DNA of 43,475 nt. It comes from SFWF01 sp045638145 (GTDB lineage Bacteria; Bacillota; Clostridia; Oscillospirales; Acutalibacteraceae). Below, in pieces: positions 34,305 to 41,922 of the stretch. The stretch is from NCBI GenBank assembly GCA_045638145.1, contig JAZUAU010000008.1:1-43475 (forward strand), read 5' to 3'. The first letter of the stretch is position 1, and each line of letters starts with the position of its first letter. The position numbers and the translations under genes are program-made. The notes below the pieces were generated by a model. It made no database searches. It was given only the letters and a program-made list of their open reading frames with translations, and was not told where the DNA came from.

Positions 34305-35675
34305 TTAAATGTGAAATATAGCTTCACGGATGATTTCTGCTACTGTAGGATGCGGGAATACGAGCTTCTCGAGTCTTGAGGGAGAAAGTTCGGTATCTAC
34401 CATCATTGTAGCAGTCATAATGATTTCGGAAGCATAAGAGCCTACCATGTGGCAGCCAACGAGGCGGTTCTTGTCGGTATCGACAACGAGTTTAATGAAG
34501 CCCTTTCCACCGTTGGTCTCTGCGAGATAGCGACCTGCGTAGGACATAGGAAGCTTAACTTCCTTTGCATTCATTCCTGCCTCTTTTGCTCCCTCAAGGC
34601 TGTAGCCAACACTTGCAACCTCGGGGTCGGTATAGATAACCGAAGGAATTACGTCGTAACGCATTTCATCCTTCTTGCCAACCATATGATTAACTGCAAC
34701 CTCTGCCTCACGGTAAGCGGTGTGAGCAAGCATAAGCTTTCCGTTGCAGTCGCCTACTGCATATACATTTGAAACATTTGTGCAAAGGTGACGGTCGGTC
34801 TTAACAGCCGCTCTGTCCATCTCTACGCCGAGGGTTTCAATGCCGATTTCTGCAGTTGCAGGACGACGGCCTGCAGAAAGAAGAACCTTATCGCAAGCAA
34901 GCTCCTTCTTCTCGCCGTTTTCTTCATAGATAACCGAGTTTGTCTTAACCTCAAGCACCTTGCAGGAAAGCTTGAATTCCATTCCCTTCTTTGTGAAGGC
35001 ATCGGTAAGCACCTTGCAAATTTCAGGGTCGGTTGCGCCTGCAATCTTGGGCATCATTTCAATAACGGTAACCTTTTTGCCGAGAGAAGCAAAGTAATAA
35101 GCCATCTCAAGACCAATTACACCGCCTCCGATAACAACGATAGATTCAGGGAGGGTCTTTTCATCAAGAACCTCACGATTTGTAACAACAAAGCCAGATG
35201 CAAGGCCCTCTTTAAGGCCGGGTACGGGAGGAACAACAGTTTCAGAGCCCGATGCGATGCAAAGACGCTTGCCCTCGTAAACGGTGCCGTCAGCCTCAAT
35301 AGCAAAGCCATTAGCGGACTTACCCTTGATAACTGCATCGGCAGAGACAACGGTAACCTTGTTAGCCTTCATTGTGGCTCCAACACCTGCAACGAGGGTT
35401 TTAACAACGCTGTCTTTTCTCTCGATAACCTTAGCGTGGTCATACTTAACAGTTCCCTCAACGGTAACGCCGAATGCTTCGCTTTCCTTAGCGTGGCGAT
35501 ACATTTTTGAGGAATTGAGAAGGGTCTTTGTGGGGATACAACCTTCGTTAAGGCAGGTACCACCAAGAGCCTTCTTTTCAAAAACGGCTACTTTAAGTCC
35601 GTTCTGTGCGGCACGCTCGGCGCAAAGATATCCGCCGGGGCCTCCGCCAAGAACTAATAAATCAAAAACTTCCAT
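34305..35675 (-). CDS. lpdA: Dihydrolipoyl dehydrogenase (E3)
   Basis: 456 residues. It reoxidises the dihydrolipoyl groups of E2 with NAD+. It shows FAD-binding VLGGGPGGYLCAERAA, the redox disulfide GGTCLNEGCIPTKTLL, NAD-binding VVIGGGVIGLEMAYYF and VYAVGDCNGKLMLAHTA. The dimerisation domain ends with LEKLVFPHPTVAEII, which holds the catalytic His-Pro. The sequence is intact. aaggagagttt precedes ATG 35675. It lies between E2 and E1. Confidence 0.95.
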   Translation of the reverse strand: MEVFDLLVLGGGPGGYLCAERAAQNGLKVAVFEKKALGGTCLNEGCIPTKTLLNSSKMYRHAKESEAFGVTVEGTVKYDHAKVIERKDSVVKTLVAGVGATMKANKVTVVSADAVIKGKSANGFAIEADGTVYEGKRLCIASGSETVVPPVPGLKEGLASGFVVTNREVLDEKTLPESIVVIGGGVIGLEMAYYFASLGKKVTVIEMMPKIAGATDPEICKVLTDAFTKKGMEFKLSCKVLEVKTNSVIYEENGEKKELACDKVLLSAGRRPATAEIGIETLGVEMDRAAVKTDRHLCTNVSNVYAVGDCNGKLMLAHTAYREAEVAVNHMVGKKDEMRYDVIPSVIYTDPEVASVGYSLEGAKEAGMNAKEVKLPMSYAGRYLAETNGGKGFIKLVVDTDKNRLVGCHMVGSYASEIIMTATMMVDTELSPSRLEKLVFPHPTVAEIIREAIFHI

Positions 35676-35687
35676 TGTAAACTCTCC

Positions 35688-36944
35688 TTATTTTGCAAGC
35701 AGAACGGTGAAGCTTTCAAGGTTCTGACAAAGTTCCTTTTGGAAACGAGCGGCAGGTGTGCCGTCAACTGCGCGGTGGTCATAAGAAAGCGAGAGACCCA
35801 TTGCGGGATAGATAGAAATCTCGCCGTCCTTACCCTTCTTCACGCGGTCAATAGTTCCGCAAACACCTAGGATGCCGGTCTGGGGAGGATTGATAACGGG
35901 AGTGAAGGACTCAACGCCGAGGTTTCCGAGGTTAGAAACGGTGAAGGATGCGCCAGTAAGCTTGTCGGGGCTAATGTTACCCTCACGGCACTGTGCAGCA
36001 AGTTCCTTAACCTCACGCGAAATCTCAAGAAGGCTCTTCTCATCAGCGTGGAAGATGGTGGGAACCATAAGTCCTCTGGGAGTATCAACTGCAACACCGA
36101 GGTTTACGTGCTTAAAGTGACGGATTGTGGAATCGTCAACCATATTGGCATTGAGATCGGGGTGATTAAGCAGAGTACGTGATACGGCATAAAGAACTAT
36201 ATCGCCAAGGGTAATGCCTGCGCAGTCACCTTCGCTTGCCTTAAGCTGCTTTCTGTAAGCAAGAATAGATGACGCATCGAAAGAGGTTGAGTGGGTAAGC
36301 TGAGCCATAGAAGAAAGCGAAGTCATCATAGACTTGGCAATAGCACGGCGGATTCCCGAGAACTTAACATCCTCATACTCGGTTTCGGGAGCAGCGGTTG
36401 CTGCAGAAACTGCTGTGGCAACTGCGGGAGCGGCAGCAACAACAGGATTATCAATAAGGTTTCTTACGTCGCGCTCGATTACTCTGCCGTTAGGACCGGT
36501 AGGAGTAGCAAGAGCGGCATCAACGCCTGCTCTCTCGGCAAGCTTCTTAGCTCTCGGAGAAACAGCCGACTTCTCGCCTACTACTGCGGTTGACTGAGCA
36601 ACTACGGGTGCGGCAGCTACGGAAGTAGCCTCTACTGGAGCAGGGGCAGCTTCGGCAGGAGCGGTATCAGCAGCGCCCTCAGGACGAAGCGCAGAGCAAT
36701 CCTCGCCGGGATTACCAATCGCACATACGTTAACAAGGCAGGGTACCTCGTCGCCGTCTGCGAAGAAAATCTCGAGAAGAGTTCCCTCTTCGGTAGATTC
36801 ACATTCAAAACTTGCTTTGTCGGTCTCATATGTAAAGAGGATGTCGCCAACCTTTACGGAGTCTCCGACCTTCTTTTCCCAAGCGCCAATAATACAGCTT
36901 TCAACGGTAATACCGGCCTTAGGCATAATTACAGCATTTGCCAT
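35688..36944 (-). CDS. Dihydrolipoyl acyltransferase (E2) of a 2-oxoacid dehydrogenase complex
   Basis: 418 residues. One N-terminal lipoyl domain carries the lipoylation Lys in YETDKASFECE. An Ala/Pro-rich linker follows, then a subunit-binding domain (VSPRAKKLAERAGVDAALATPTGPNGRV) and a catalytic core ending in SYDHRAVDGTPAARFQ (the HRxxDG active site). E2 is the core of the complex that passes the acyl group to CoA. It is the first gene of the operon, with aaggaggt before ATG 36944 and a strong promoter at 36985-37013. The divergent lplA gene provides its lipoate ligase. The acyl substrate is unresolved. Confidence 0.93.
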   Translation of the reverse strand: MANAVIMPKAGITVESCIIGAWEKKVGDSVKVGDILFTYETDKASFECESTEEGTLLEIFFADGDEVPCLVNVCAIGNPGEDCSALRPEGAADTAPAEAAPAPVEATSVAAAPVVAQSTAVVGEKSAVSPRAKKLAERAGVDAALATPTGPNGRVIERDVRNLIDNPVVAAAPAVATAVSAATAAPETEYEDVKFSGIRRAIAKSMMTSLSSMAQLTHSTSFDASSILAYRKQLKASEGDCAGITLGDIVLYAVSRTLLNHPDLNANMVDDSTIRHFKHVNLGVAVDTPRGLMVPTIFHADEKSLLEISREVKELAAQCREGNISPDKLTGASFTVSNLGNLGVESFTPVINPPQTGILGVCGTIDRVKKGKDGEISIYPAMGLSLSYDHRAVDGTPAARFQKELCQNLESFTVLLAK

Positions 36945-36984
36945 TTATAAATTACCTCCTTAAAGAGTATTAATATGCTATTTT

Positions 36985-37013
36985 ATTTTACCGCTAATAT
37001 TTTTGGGTGTCAA
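36985..37013 (-). promoter_or_regulatory. Promoter of the E2-E3-E1 operon
   Basis: Minus strand: TTGACA (37008-37013), 17 nt, TAAAAT (36985-36990). Confidence 0.85.
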
Positions 37014-37132
37014 TGGCTTTTTATAAAATTTGCTATTTTTTTAACGATTTTGATTAAATTTTGAATGTAAATAACTCCTTAACGTAATAAAATCCCAGAT
37101 ATTTATACTATCTGCGCAAACACATTTTGCTA

Positions 37133-37161
37133 TTGACAAAAATGAGAATATTTTGTAAAAT
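37133..37161 (+). promoter_or_regulatory. Promoter of lplA
   Basis: TTGACA (37133-37138), 17 nt, TAAAAT (37156-37161), only about 120 bp from the divergent dehydrogenase promoter. The two have the same hexamers, suggesting similar basal expression. Confidence 0.85.
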
Positions 37162-37176
37162 AAACGAGGTGATTTA

Positions 37177-38142
37177 ATGATTCGTAACATATACGTTTAC
37201 GAGGGCACTTCACACGACCCTTACATCAATCTTGCAACCGAAAGATGTCTGCTTGATGCAAACCGAGCGGACAGTATTATTATGTATTTATGGCAGAATG
37301 ACAACACCATTGTTTTTGGTTGCAGTCAGAATCCTTGGGCAGAATGTAAATGCCGCGAGTTTGAGGCTGACGGTGGCAAGGTTGCCCGTCGCAAATCCGG
37401 CGGTGGTACAGTTTATCACGACCTCGGAAATCTAAATTTTACTTTTATCACCCCAAAAGATGATTATGACGTTACACGTCAAATGAAGGTTATTGAAAAA
37501 GCCTGCAAGCTTGCAGGGATTAACGCCGAGGTATCGGGCCGCAATGATATTTTGGCAGACGGCAAAAAGTTTTCGGGAAACGCCTTTTACAACACTAAAT
37601 GTAAATCGCTTCATCACGGCACAATCCTTATTGATACCAACAAAGATAAAATGAAAAAATATCTTACTCCCTCTGCGCAAAAACTTGAATCAAAGGGCGT
37701 TAAATCGGTAAAATCCAGGGTTATAAACCTAAAAGAAATCAACCCCAAGCTTACTATTGATGATATGAAAAGATATATGAAGCTAGCATTTGAAGAAGTC
37801 TACGGTTTAAAGGCAGGATGTTTTGCTAAGCCGGATAATTCCGTTGTCCAAAAGCTTGCGGAGGAATATTCTTCTTGGAAATTCAAATACGGTATCCCAT
37901 TCCCCTTCTCTGTTTCCTTTGACGGTCATTTTGAATGGGGTCATATTCAAATACAGCTTTATATAAAAGATGGGGTTATCGATACCGTTCAGTCATATCA
38001 TGATTCGTTAGATTTCACACTTTCCCAGAAAATCTTCGAATCACTCTGCAGATGCCGCTTTGAGGTTAAAGAAATGAAAAAACGACTTTTAGAACAGATG
38101 CCCGAAGAAATTGCAAACGATATAATTTCAATGATAAGTTAA
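37177..38142 (+). CDS. lplA: Lipoate--protein ligase A
   Basis: 321 residues. It activates free lipoate with ATP and attaches it to the lipoyl lysine of E2. Family motifs: NLATERCLLDA, the RRxSGGGxVYHD signature as VARRKSGGGTVYHDLGN, and GRNDILADGKKFSGNAFY with the catalytic Lys. A C-terminal accessory domain is present. gaggtgattta precedes ATG 37177. It is divergent from the E2-E3-E1 operon, which needs its product. No lipoate synthesis genes (lipA, lipB) are in the window, so scavenging of lipoate is likely (inference). Confidence 0.94.
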   Translation: MIRNIYVYEGTSHDPYINLATERCLLDANRADSIIMYLWQNDNTIVFGCSQNPWAECKCREFEADGGKVARRKSGGGTVYHDLGNLNFTFITPKDDYDVTRQMKVIEKACKLAGINAEVSGRNDILADGKKFSGNAFYNTKCKSLHHGTILIDTNKDKMKKYLTPSAQKLESKGVKSVKSRVINLKEINPKLTIDDMKRYMKLAFEEVYGLKAGCFAKPDNSVVQKLAEEYSSWKFKYGIPFPFSVSFDGHFEWGHIQIQLYIKDGVIDTVQSYHDSLDFTLSQKIFESLCRCRFEVKEMKKRLLEQMPEEIANDIISMIS

Positions 38143-38180
38143 TAAAAATGAGCCAATCAAACGATTGGCTCATTTTTATT
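38141..38180. terminator. Bidirectional terminator, copy 1 of a 30-nt repeat
   Basis: A perfect 18-bp stem (38141-38158 and 38163-38180) with an aaac loop, between convergent lplA and the Ltp lipoprotein gene. The 30 nt beginning TGAGCCAATCAAACGATTGG recur identically at 38892-38921. Confidence 0.9.
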
Positions 38181-38601
38181 AATAACCTACTGCAGTGACA
38201 CCGTATTCTGCTTCCTCCGTTGTGAAGCCCTCATATTCCAGTTGGTCTATCAGAGAATCGCGTGAGAAAGCCATTATATCCATATAGGATTTTGCCTTTT
38301 TAGCCGCCTGCTCTTTCCAGTCTGCACCGCAATTATCAACGGCAAATACAGAATCTTCGTTAGAAAAGCCTTCATATTCAAGCTGTTTTACCAAGCCGCT
38401 TTTAGAGAATGCCATTGTGTCAAGATATGACTTTGCTTTCTTGAGAGCGTTTTTTTGTCCCGTTGTCATATTGTCACTTTCTGATTGCGTTTGTGACGCC
38501 GAAGAATTTGTCGAATCCCCGTTCGCAGGCGTTTCACTGTTGCAAGCACAAAAGCAAATCGCAAACACTGCAACCAAAAACATTACTAAAATTCTTTTCA
38601 T
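38179..38601 (-). CDS. Ltp family lipoprotein with two Ltp repeats
   Basis: 140 residues. A signal peptide ends in a lipobox-like CFCAC, followed by a Ser/Thr/Asn-rich linker. Two tandem ~42-residue Ltp repeats follow: KKAKSYLDTMAFSKSGLVKQ and KKAKSYMDIMAFSRDSLIDQ, each followed by LEYEGF (host-cell surface-exposed lipoprotein family). In the Streptococcus thermophilus phage TP-J34, the Ltp lipoprotein of this family blocks incoming phage DNA (superinfection exclusion), so an anti-phage role is possible but many bacterial homologues are untested. ggaggagatatt precedes ATG 38601. A strong promoter and a 33-bp palindromic operator lie between it and the divergent XRE gene. Confidence 0.85.
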   Translation of the reverse strand: MKRILVMFLVAVFAICFCACNSETPANGDSTNSSASQTQSESDNMTTGQKNALKKAKSYLDTMAFSKSGLVKQLEYEGFSNEDSVFAVDNCGADWKEQAAKKAKSYMDIMAFSRDSLIDQLEYEGFTTEEAEYGVTAVGY

Positions 38602-38616
38602 AATATCTCCTCCAAG

Positions 38617-38649
38617 AATATAAATATCCCATATTGGGATATTTATATT
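38617..38649. promoter_or_regulatory. Palindromic operator between ltp and xre
   Basis: Two perfect 15-bp arms, aatataaatatccca and its reverse complement, separated by tat. It begins at the -10 of the ltp promoter and covers its transcription start, an ideal site for repression, probably by the adjacent XRE protein (inference). Confidence 0.8.
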
Positions 38650-38675
38650 ATACCGATATGTGATAATATTGTCAA
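38647..38675 (-). promoter_or_regulatory. Promoter of the Ltp lipoprotein gene
   Basis: Minus strand: consensus TTGACA (38670-38675), 17 nt, consensus TATAAT (38647-38652), overlapped by the palindromic operator. Confidence 0.85.
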
Positions 38676-38687
38676 GAGGTGTCTTTC

Positions 38688-38894
38688 ATGAGATTGCGAG
38701 AAATCCGCAAAACCAAAGGTATTTCCCAGCTTAAACTTGCCCTCGACCTAAACACAAACCAAAACACAATCAGCAGATATGAAACCGGAGAAAGAGAGCC
38801 CAGTATACTAGAACTTATCAAAATTGCCGACTATTTTAATGTATCTGTCGATTATTTGCTGGAGAGAACCGACAACCCCGATATGCAAAAGTGA
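38688..38894 (+). CDS. XRE-family helix-turn-helix repressor
   Basis: 68 residues made almost wholly of an HTH_3/XRE domain: RLREIRKTKGISQLKLALDL, NTNQNTISRYETGEREPSI and LIKIADYFNVSVDYLLERTD. ATG 38688 is chosen over GTG 38679, since aagagg is then at usual spacing. The stop overlaps the terminator. It is divergent from the Ltp lipoprotein gene and is likely the protein that binds the palindrome between them and represses one or both (inference). It is closely similar in layout, including a C-terminal NPDMQK, to the XRE protein at 42470-42685. Confidence 0.9.
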   Translation: MRLREIRKTKGISQLKLALDLNTNQNTISRYETGEREPSILELIKIADYFNVSVDYLLERTDNPDMQK

Positions 38895-38921
38895 GCCAAT
38901 CAAACGATTGGCTCATTTTTA
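38892..38921. terminator. Bidirectional terminator, copy 2 of the 30-nt repeat
   Basis: TGAGCCAATC-aaac-GATTGGCTCA then T-run, identical over 30 nt to the copy at 38149-38178. It separates xre from the convergent metallopeptidase gene. Confidence 0.9.
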
Positions 38922-39788
38922 GTTCCATTCTTCTTTAGTAATTATATCGGGTATGTTATCGGTCCACCCAATAAAAAAGGCAGTAGTATCGCCAAACTCA
39001 TTTTCAGAAATATCATACGCTGTCCTTGTCATTATGTCGTCGGGCATATGCTTTTGAGCAAGTTGTTTTCTTGATTGAGGAGTGTAATAATCCTCCGCCC
39101 CAAAAAGATGCAACGTTTCGTGTGCGGTAACCGAAGCCATCTGTCCGGCAGGCATATCCTTCTCGACATGATGGTCTCGAACGAATAAAAGACAATGCTC
39201 TTCAAAGGTATATTCGCTATCCCTTTTTGGGTTCAGCGCATAGGCGGTACCGTCTTTATTAAATATGGTAAAGCAGACAACCTCATCAACCCCGTGCACC
39301 TGCTTCATTTGGGCAATAAAATCGGTATCGGAATTATAATAAAGCGCTTTTACCGACTGATAAAGAGTATCCGAGGTAACAAAATTGCTTTCGTGTGCGC
39401 TCCTTATAACCTCTCCGTTATAGGTAATGCCGTAGTTCGTATCGGTAGTAAATTCCAGCTCTATTCCATGATTTTCAGCACTGCGCTCTAAAAATCTGAG
39501 CGCCGGCATAACCTCATTTGTCGTAAAACGGGAAATATCGTCTCTTGTCCATTTGCTCTCAAAGTCATCAAGGAAAAAGAGAACAACAAGCACATCTCCG
39601 CGAAGCTGCTTGCAGGTGCCATAATCATAATCCGGTCTATATTGATTAGTATGCATAGTCGGTTCTCTATCTAAGCTTTCCTCGGAACTGACCTTTGGCG
39701 CCTCGGAAGATATTTCATTTTCCGATTCAGCAGAGCAAGAAGCAAATATCAAAATACAGCTCAACAGCAAAACAATAATATGCTTCAA
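38919..39788 (-). CDS. Secreted zinc metallopeptidase-like lipoprotein
   Basis: 289 residues. The signal peptide KHIIVLLLSCILIFASC ends in a lipobox (FASC). A domain with HETLHLFGAEDYY, an HExxHxxGxxD zinc site as in metzincin-like peptidases, lies near the C-terminus, followed by DDIMTRTAY, which resembles the Met-turn (IM). It is probably an anchored extracellular peptidase; the substrate is unknown. I chose TTG 39788 as the start, since gaaagga lies upstream and the signal peptide then has a normal short basic n-region; the ATG further upstream (39836) would add 16 residues. Promoter at 39821-39849. It converges on the xre gene. Confidence 0.8.
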   Translation of the reverse strand: MKHIIVLLLSCILIFASCSAESENEISSEAPKVSSEESLDREPTMHTNQYRPDYDYGTCKQLRGDVLVVLFFLDDFESKWTRDDISRFTTNEVMPALRFLERSAENHGIELEFTTDTNYGITYNGEVIRSAHESNFVTSDTLYQSVKALYYNSDTDFIAQMKQVHGVDEVVCFTIFNKDGTAYALNPKRDSEYTFEEHCLLFVRDHHVEKDMPAGQMASVTAHETLHLFGAEDYYTPQSRKQLAQKHMPDDIMTRTAYDISENEFGDTTAFFIGWTDNIPDIITKEEWN

Positions 39789-39820
39789 CCTATTCGTCCT
39801 TTCATTGGTTATTATTATAT

Positions 39821-39849
39821 ATTTTATCACAAACACTTCAATAATACAA
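39821..39849 (-). promoter_or_regulatory. Promoter of the metallopeptidase lipoprotein
   Basis: Minus strand: TTGTAT (39844-39849), 17 nt, TAAAAT (39821-39826). It overlaps the upstream ATG of the longer reading, which supports the TTG 39788 start. Confidence 0.65.
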
Positions 39850-39850
39850 T

Positions 39851-39878
39851 AAAAAAGCCGTATGAATAAACATACGGC
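39851..39878 (-). terminator. Terminator of the zinc-ribbon/DUF4870-like gene
   Basis: GCCGTATG-tttatt-CATACGGC on the minus strand, followed by TTTTTT. Confidence 0.85.
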
Positions 39879-39885
39879 AAAATTC

Positions 39886-40404
39886 TTATTTTAAAAATCC
39901 AAAGCTGCGGATAATTACAGGCTCCTTTGCTTTTCCCGAGCATATATGGAAGAAGCAGATAATTTTCACTACGAAAAGAACTATGGTAAAAATAGCATAA
40001 GCGATGGGCACGATAATAGTTATTGCAAGTAAAACGGCGATGAGCCCGCCGAGCATTTCGATAACTACAAACTTAAGTGCCTGACGCACATGGAATGCGG
40101 CATAAGGTGAATTTCCGCTTGCAAGCAGTGCAATAATTATTCCGATTGCACCCATAAGATAAACAAGCATTGACACAACCTTATTATCGGATATATCCTT
40201 TGCATCAAACTCTGCGGTATGGTCATAGGGGTCATATACAGGCGCAGGCGCATAATACACATTCTGCTGCTGAGGCTGGTATGTTTGTTGGGGTTGAGCC
40301 TGATAGGTCTGCTGTGGTGCGGCAGGAGCAAAGTGTGCTCCGCAAGTAGTGCAAAAAGCAGCATTGTCTTCTGCTTGGCTTCTGCAATTAGGACAAGTTT
40401 TCAT
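39886..40404 (-). CDS. Zinc-ribbon membrane protein with Gln/Pro/Tyr-rich linker
   Basis: 172 residues. An N-terminal zinc ribbon (CPNCRSQAEDNAAFCTTC) is followed by a low-complexity Gln/Pro/Tyr-rich linker. Then come three to four hydrophobic helices containing SPYAAFHVRQALKF, a pattern typical of DUF4870/Tic20-like small membrane proteins. Function unknown. aggaggaatacat precedes ATG 40404. It has its own promoter and terminator and is monocistronic. Confidence 0.75.
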   Translation of the reverse strand: MKTCPNCRSQAEDNAAFCTTCGAHFAPAAPQQTYQAQPQQTYQPQQQNVYYAPAPVYDPYDHTAEFDAKDISDNKVVSMLVYLMGAIGIIIALLASGNSPYAAFHVRQALKFVVIEMLGGLIAVLLAITIIVPIAYAIFTIVLFVVKIICFFHICSGKAKEPVIIRSFGFLK

Positions 40405-40433
40405 ATGTATTCCTCCTGAATTTTGTTATGTTA

Positions 40434-40462
40434 ATATTATCACACAAACAGACAAATTTCAA
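40434..40462 (-). promoter_or_regulatory. Promoter of the 40404 zinc-ribbon gene
   Basis: Minus strand: TTGAAA (40457-40462), 17 nt, TAATAT (40434-40439). Confidence 0.6.
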
Positions 40463-40472
40463 TAAAAATTGA

Positions 40473-40796
40473 CTATTTTCTGTAATAGGTAAAATATACA
40501 ATTATGTCCATCTGCGCGCCATCAATCGAGTTTACCCCAGAAACGGTCATTCCGTTGCCACTCATAAGTATAAAATAGGTAGCATTCTCTGCCATACAGC
40601 GGAAAACATCGCTAGCACCGCACATAACCCGGATTTCGCCGTCAATATAAACTATTCTGCCCGACTTGCCCAAGATCTCTTCTTTAGTATTTCCGTCTGA
40701 ATCTCGCACTCTGCGTGTAACGTATTTTATCTCTCTGCCATCCATTTTGGCAAGCACTTCATCATTTTTAGGGTTTTTCTTTAAAAACTTGAACAT
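40473..40796 (-). CDS. Small protein of unknown function
   Basis: 107 residues, soluble, alpha/beta by eye. It begins with a basic stretch (MFKFLKKNPK) and has a Gly-rich middle (KSGRIVYIDGEIRVMCGASDVF). I do not recognise the family. There is no signal peptide, membrane span or catalytic motif. ATG 40796 follows gtgaggttgct, a good ribosome binding site, and a promoter-like pair is present (40823-40851), so it is likely a real gene. It is convergent with nothing and ends 69 nt before the start of the 40404 gene. Confidence 0.6.
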   Translation of the reverse strand: MFKFLKKNPKNDEVLAKMDGREIKYVTRRVRDSDGNTKEEILGKSGRIVYIDGEIRVMCGASDVFRCMAENATYFILMSGNGMTVSGVNSIDGAQMDIIVYFTYYRK

Positions 40797-40822
40797 AGCA
40801 ACCTCACAAACTGTTTTTATTT

Positions 40823-40851
40823 ATAATATCACAAACAAAAACAATAAGCAA
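40823..40851 (-). promoter_or_regulatory. Promoter of the 40796 gene
   Basis: Minus strand: TTGCTT (40846-40851), 17 nt, TATTAT (40823-40828). Confidence 0.5.
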
Positions 40852-40895
40852 TACATCACATTTTGCTTTTGGCATATATTGTATAAGGTGATAGT

Positions 40896-41339
40896 ATGAT
40901 TAATGGGCGTTGTTGCTTAAAAGCGGCGGCAAAGATTACAGGCGGACGCGAAGCTCCGATGCTTGTCGGGAAAATTGAATTTTCCCAGTTTCAAAACTTT
41001 GTTTTTATAGAAGCAAATATCCGAGGTCTCCCCCACTCGGACAGTGGTTTCTTCGGTTTTCATATTCACGAGGGTTATTCCTGCGGTGGAGATAACTTTG
41101 CAAATACGGGCGGTCACTATAACCCGAAAGATAAACCCCACCCCTTACACTCGGGCGATATGCCTCCCCTACTCCTTTGTCACGGCGGTGCATATCTCTC
41201 CTTTAAAACCGACCGCTTTCGTGTGAAGGATATTATAGGAAAAACAGTTGTAATTCATAGCAGTCCCGATGACTTTGCAACCCAACCGGCAGGAAATGCA
41301 GGAATAAAGATAGCTTGCGGAGTGATTAAACAGTTGTAA
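40896..41339 (+). CDS. Cu/Zn superoxide dismutase-like protein
   Basis: 147 residues of the Cu/Zn SOD fold. Candidate metal ligands are FHIHEG (two His), GGHYNPKDKPHPLHSGD (bridging His, two Zn His and Asp), and VVIHSSPDD (fourth Cu His). The intramolecular disulfide cysteines are matched by YSCGG and ACGV. The loop usually reading GNAGxRxACG here reads GNAGIKIACG, so the active-site Arg that steers superoxide is Lys. No signal peptide is visible, which is unusual since most bacterial SodC are exported. It may be a cytosolic SOD or a SOD-like metal-binding protein. aaggtgatagt precedes ATG 40896, and a terminator follows. Confidence 0.85.
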   Translation: MINGRCCLKAAAKITGGREAPMLVGKIEFSQFQNFVFIEANIRGLPHSDSGFFGFHIHEGYSCGGDNFANTGGHYNPKDKPHPLHSGDMPPLLLCHGGAYLSFKTDRFRVKDIIGKTVVIHSSPDDFATQPAGNAGIKIACGVIKQL

Positions 41340-41342
41340 ATG

Positions 41343-41377
41343 AAACAACAGACACCTCTAAAGATGTCTGTTGTTTT
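41343..41377 (+). terminator. Terminator of the SOD-like gene
   Basis: aaacaacagaca with tgtctgttgtttt, 10-nt loop, then T-rich sequence. Confidence 0.85.
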
Positions 41378-41428
41378 AATTTCATTGAACTTTATGACAC
41401 AAATGAAATGTGCCCGAAAACTGATAGG

Positions 41429-41908
41429 CTAACTATTTTCTGCATCTAAACTTGCAAAAAACTGCTTGTTTTCCATGACATAATTTCTTATGGCAAAGAA
41501 ATAATATATTGAGCCTACTACACCTATTACACCGCCGAGAACAAGATTATAAATCAAGGTTATTATCGGGCCTATCAGAGGCTCAAATCTGGCAACAATA
41601 CCGGTTGGATTTTCTAATAGTTTTTTACTATATTGCATATCTTGAACAGAAGAAATTATATTCAAAATACCAACAATCAGCAAAAACCAGTTTATAAAAA
41701 TGCCACCTAAAATTTGCAATATACCTATCACAAGCCAGATGATGCCGCTTGTATTAAGCCGTTGAGATAGTGTATTTAATAGTGCCTTGCCATCAACCTG
41801 CAAAATGCTTGCCGACTTAAAATTTCGTCCATTGACTGCACAACCGCAACCAACGCAAATTACAGCGTCATCCAATAACTCTTTTCCACAATGTGTACAA
41901 AATTTCAT
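41429..41908 (-). CDS. Zinc-ribbon membrane protein (module 2, second gene)
   Basis: 159 residues. The N-terminal zinc ribbon CTHCGKELLDDAVICVGCGC has two CxxC pairs. A short soluble segment is followed by four hydrophobic helices. Function unknown; such proteins are common in Firmicutes and may be regulators or scaffolds at the membrane. It lies 14 nt downstream of a second zinc-ribbon gene whose N-terminus is closely similar (CQKCGKEIMDEAVMCPGCGC), so the pair probably arose by duplication and is co-transcribed. agaggaataaaaa precedes ATG 41908. Confidence 0.75.
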   Translation of the reverse strand: MKFCTHCGKELLDDAVICVGCGCAVNGRNFKSASILQVDGKALLNTLSQRLNTSGIIWLVIGILQILGGIFINWFLLIVGILNIISSVQDMQYSKKLLENPTGIVARFEPLIGPIITLIYNLVLGGVIGVVGSIYYFFAIRNYVMENKQFFASLDAENS

Positions 41909-41922
41909 TTTTTATTCCTCTA

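Noticed and set aside
34788..35510. A 240-codon open frame on the plus strand
   Set aside because: Antisense to dihydrolipoyl dehydrogenase; no ribosome binding site or family match.
38679..38688. GTG 38679 as start of the first XRE gene
   Set aside because: The ribosome binding site would then be too close; ATG 38688 has proper spacing and a normal XRE N-terminus.
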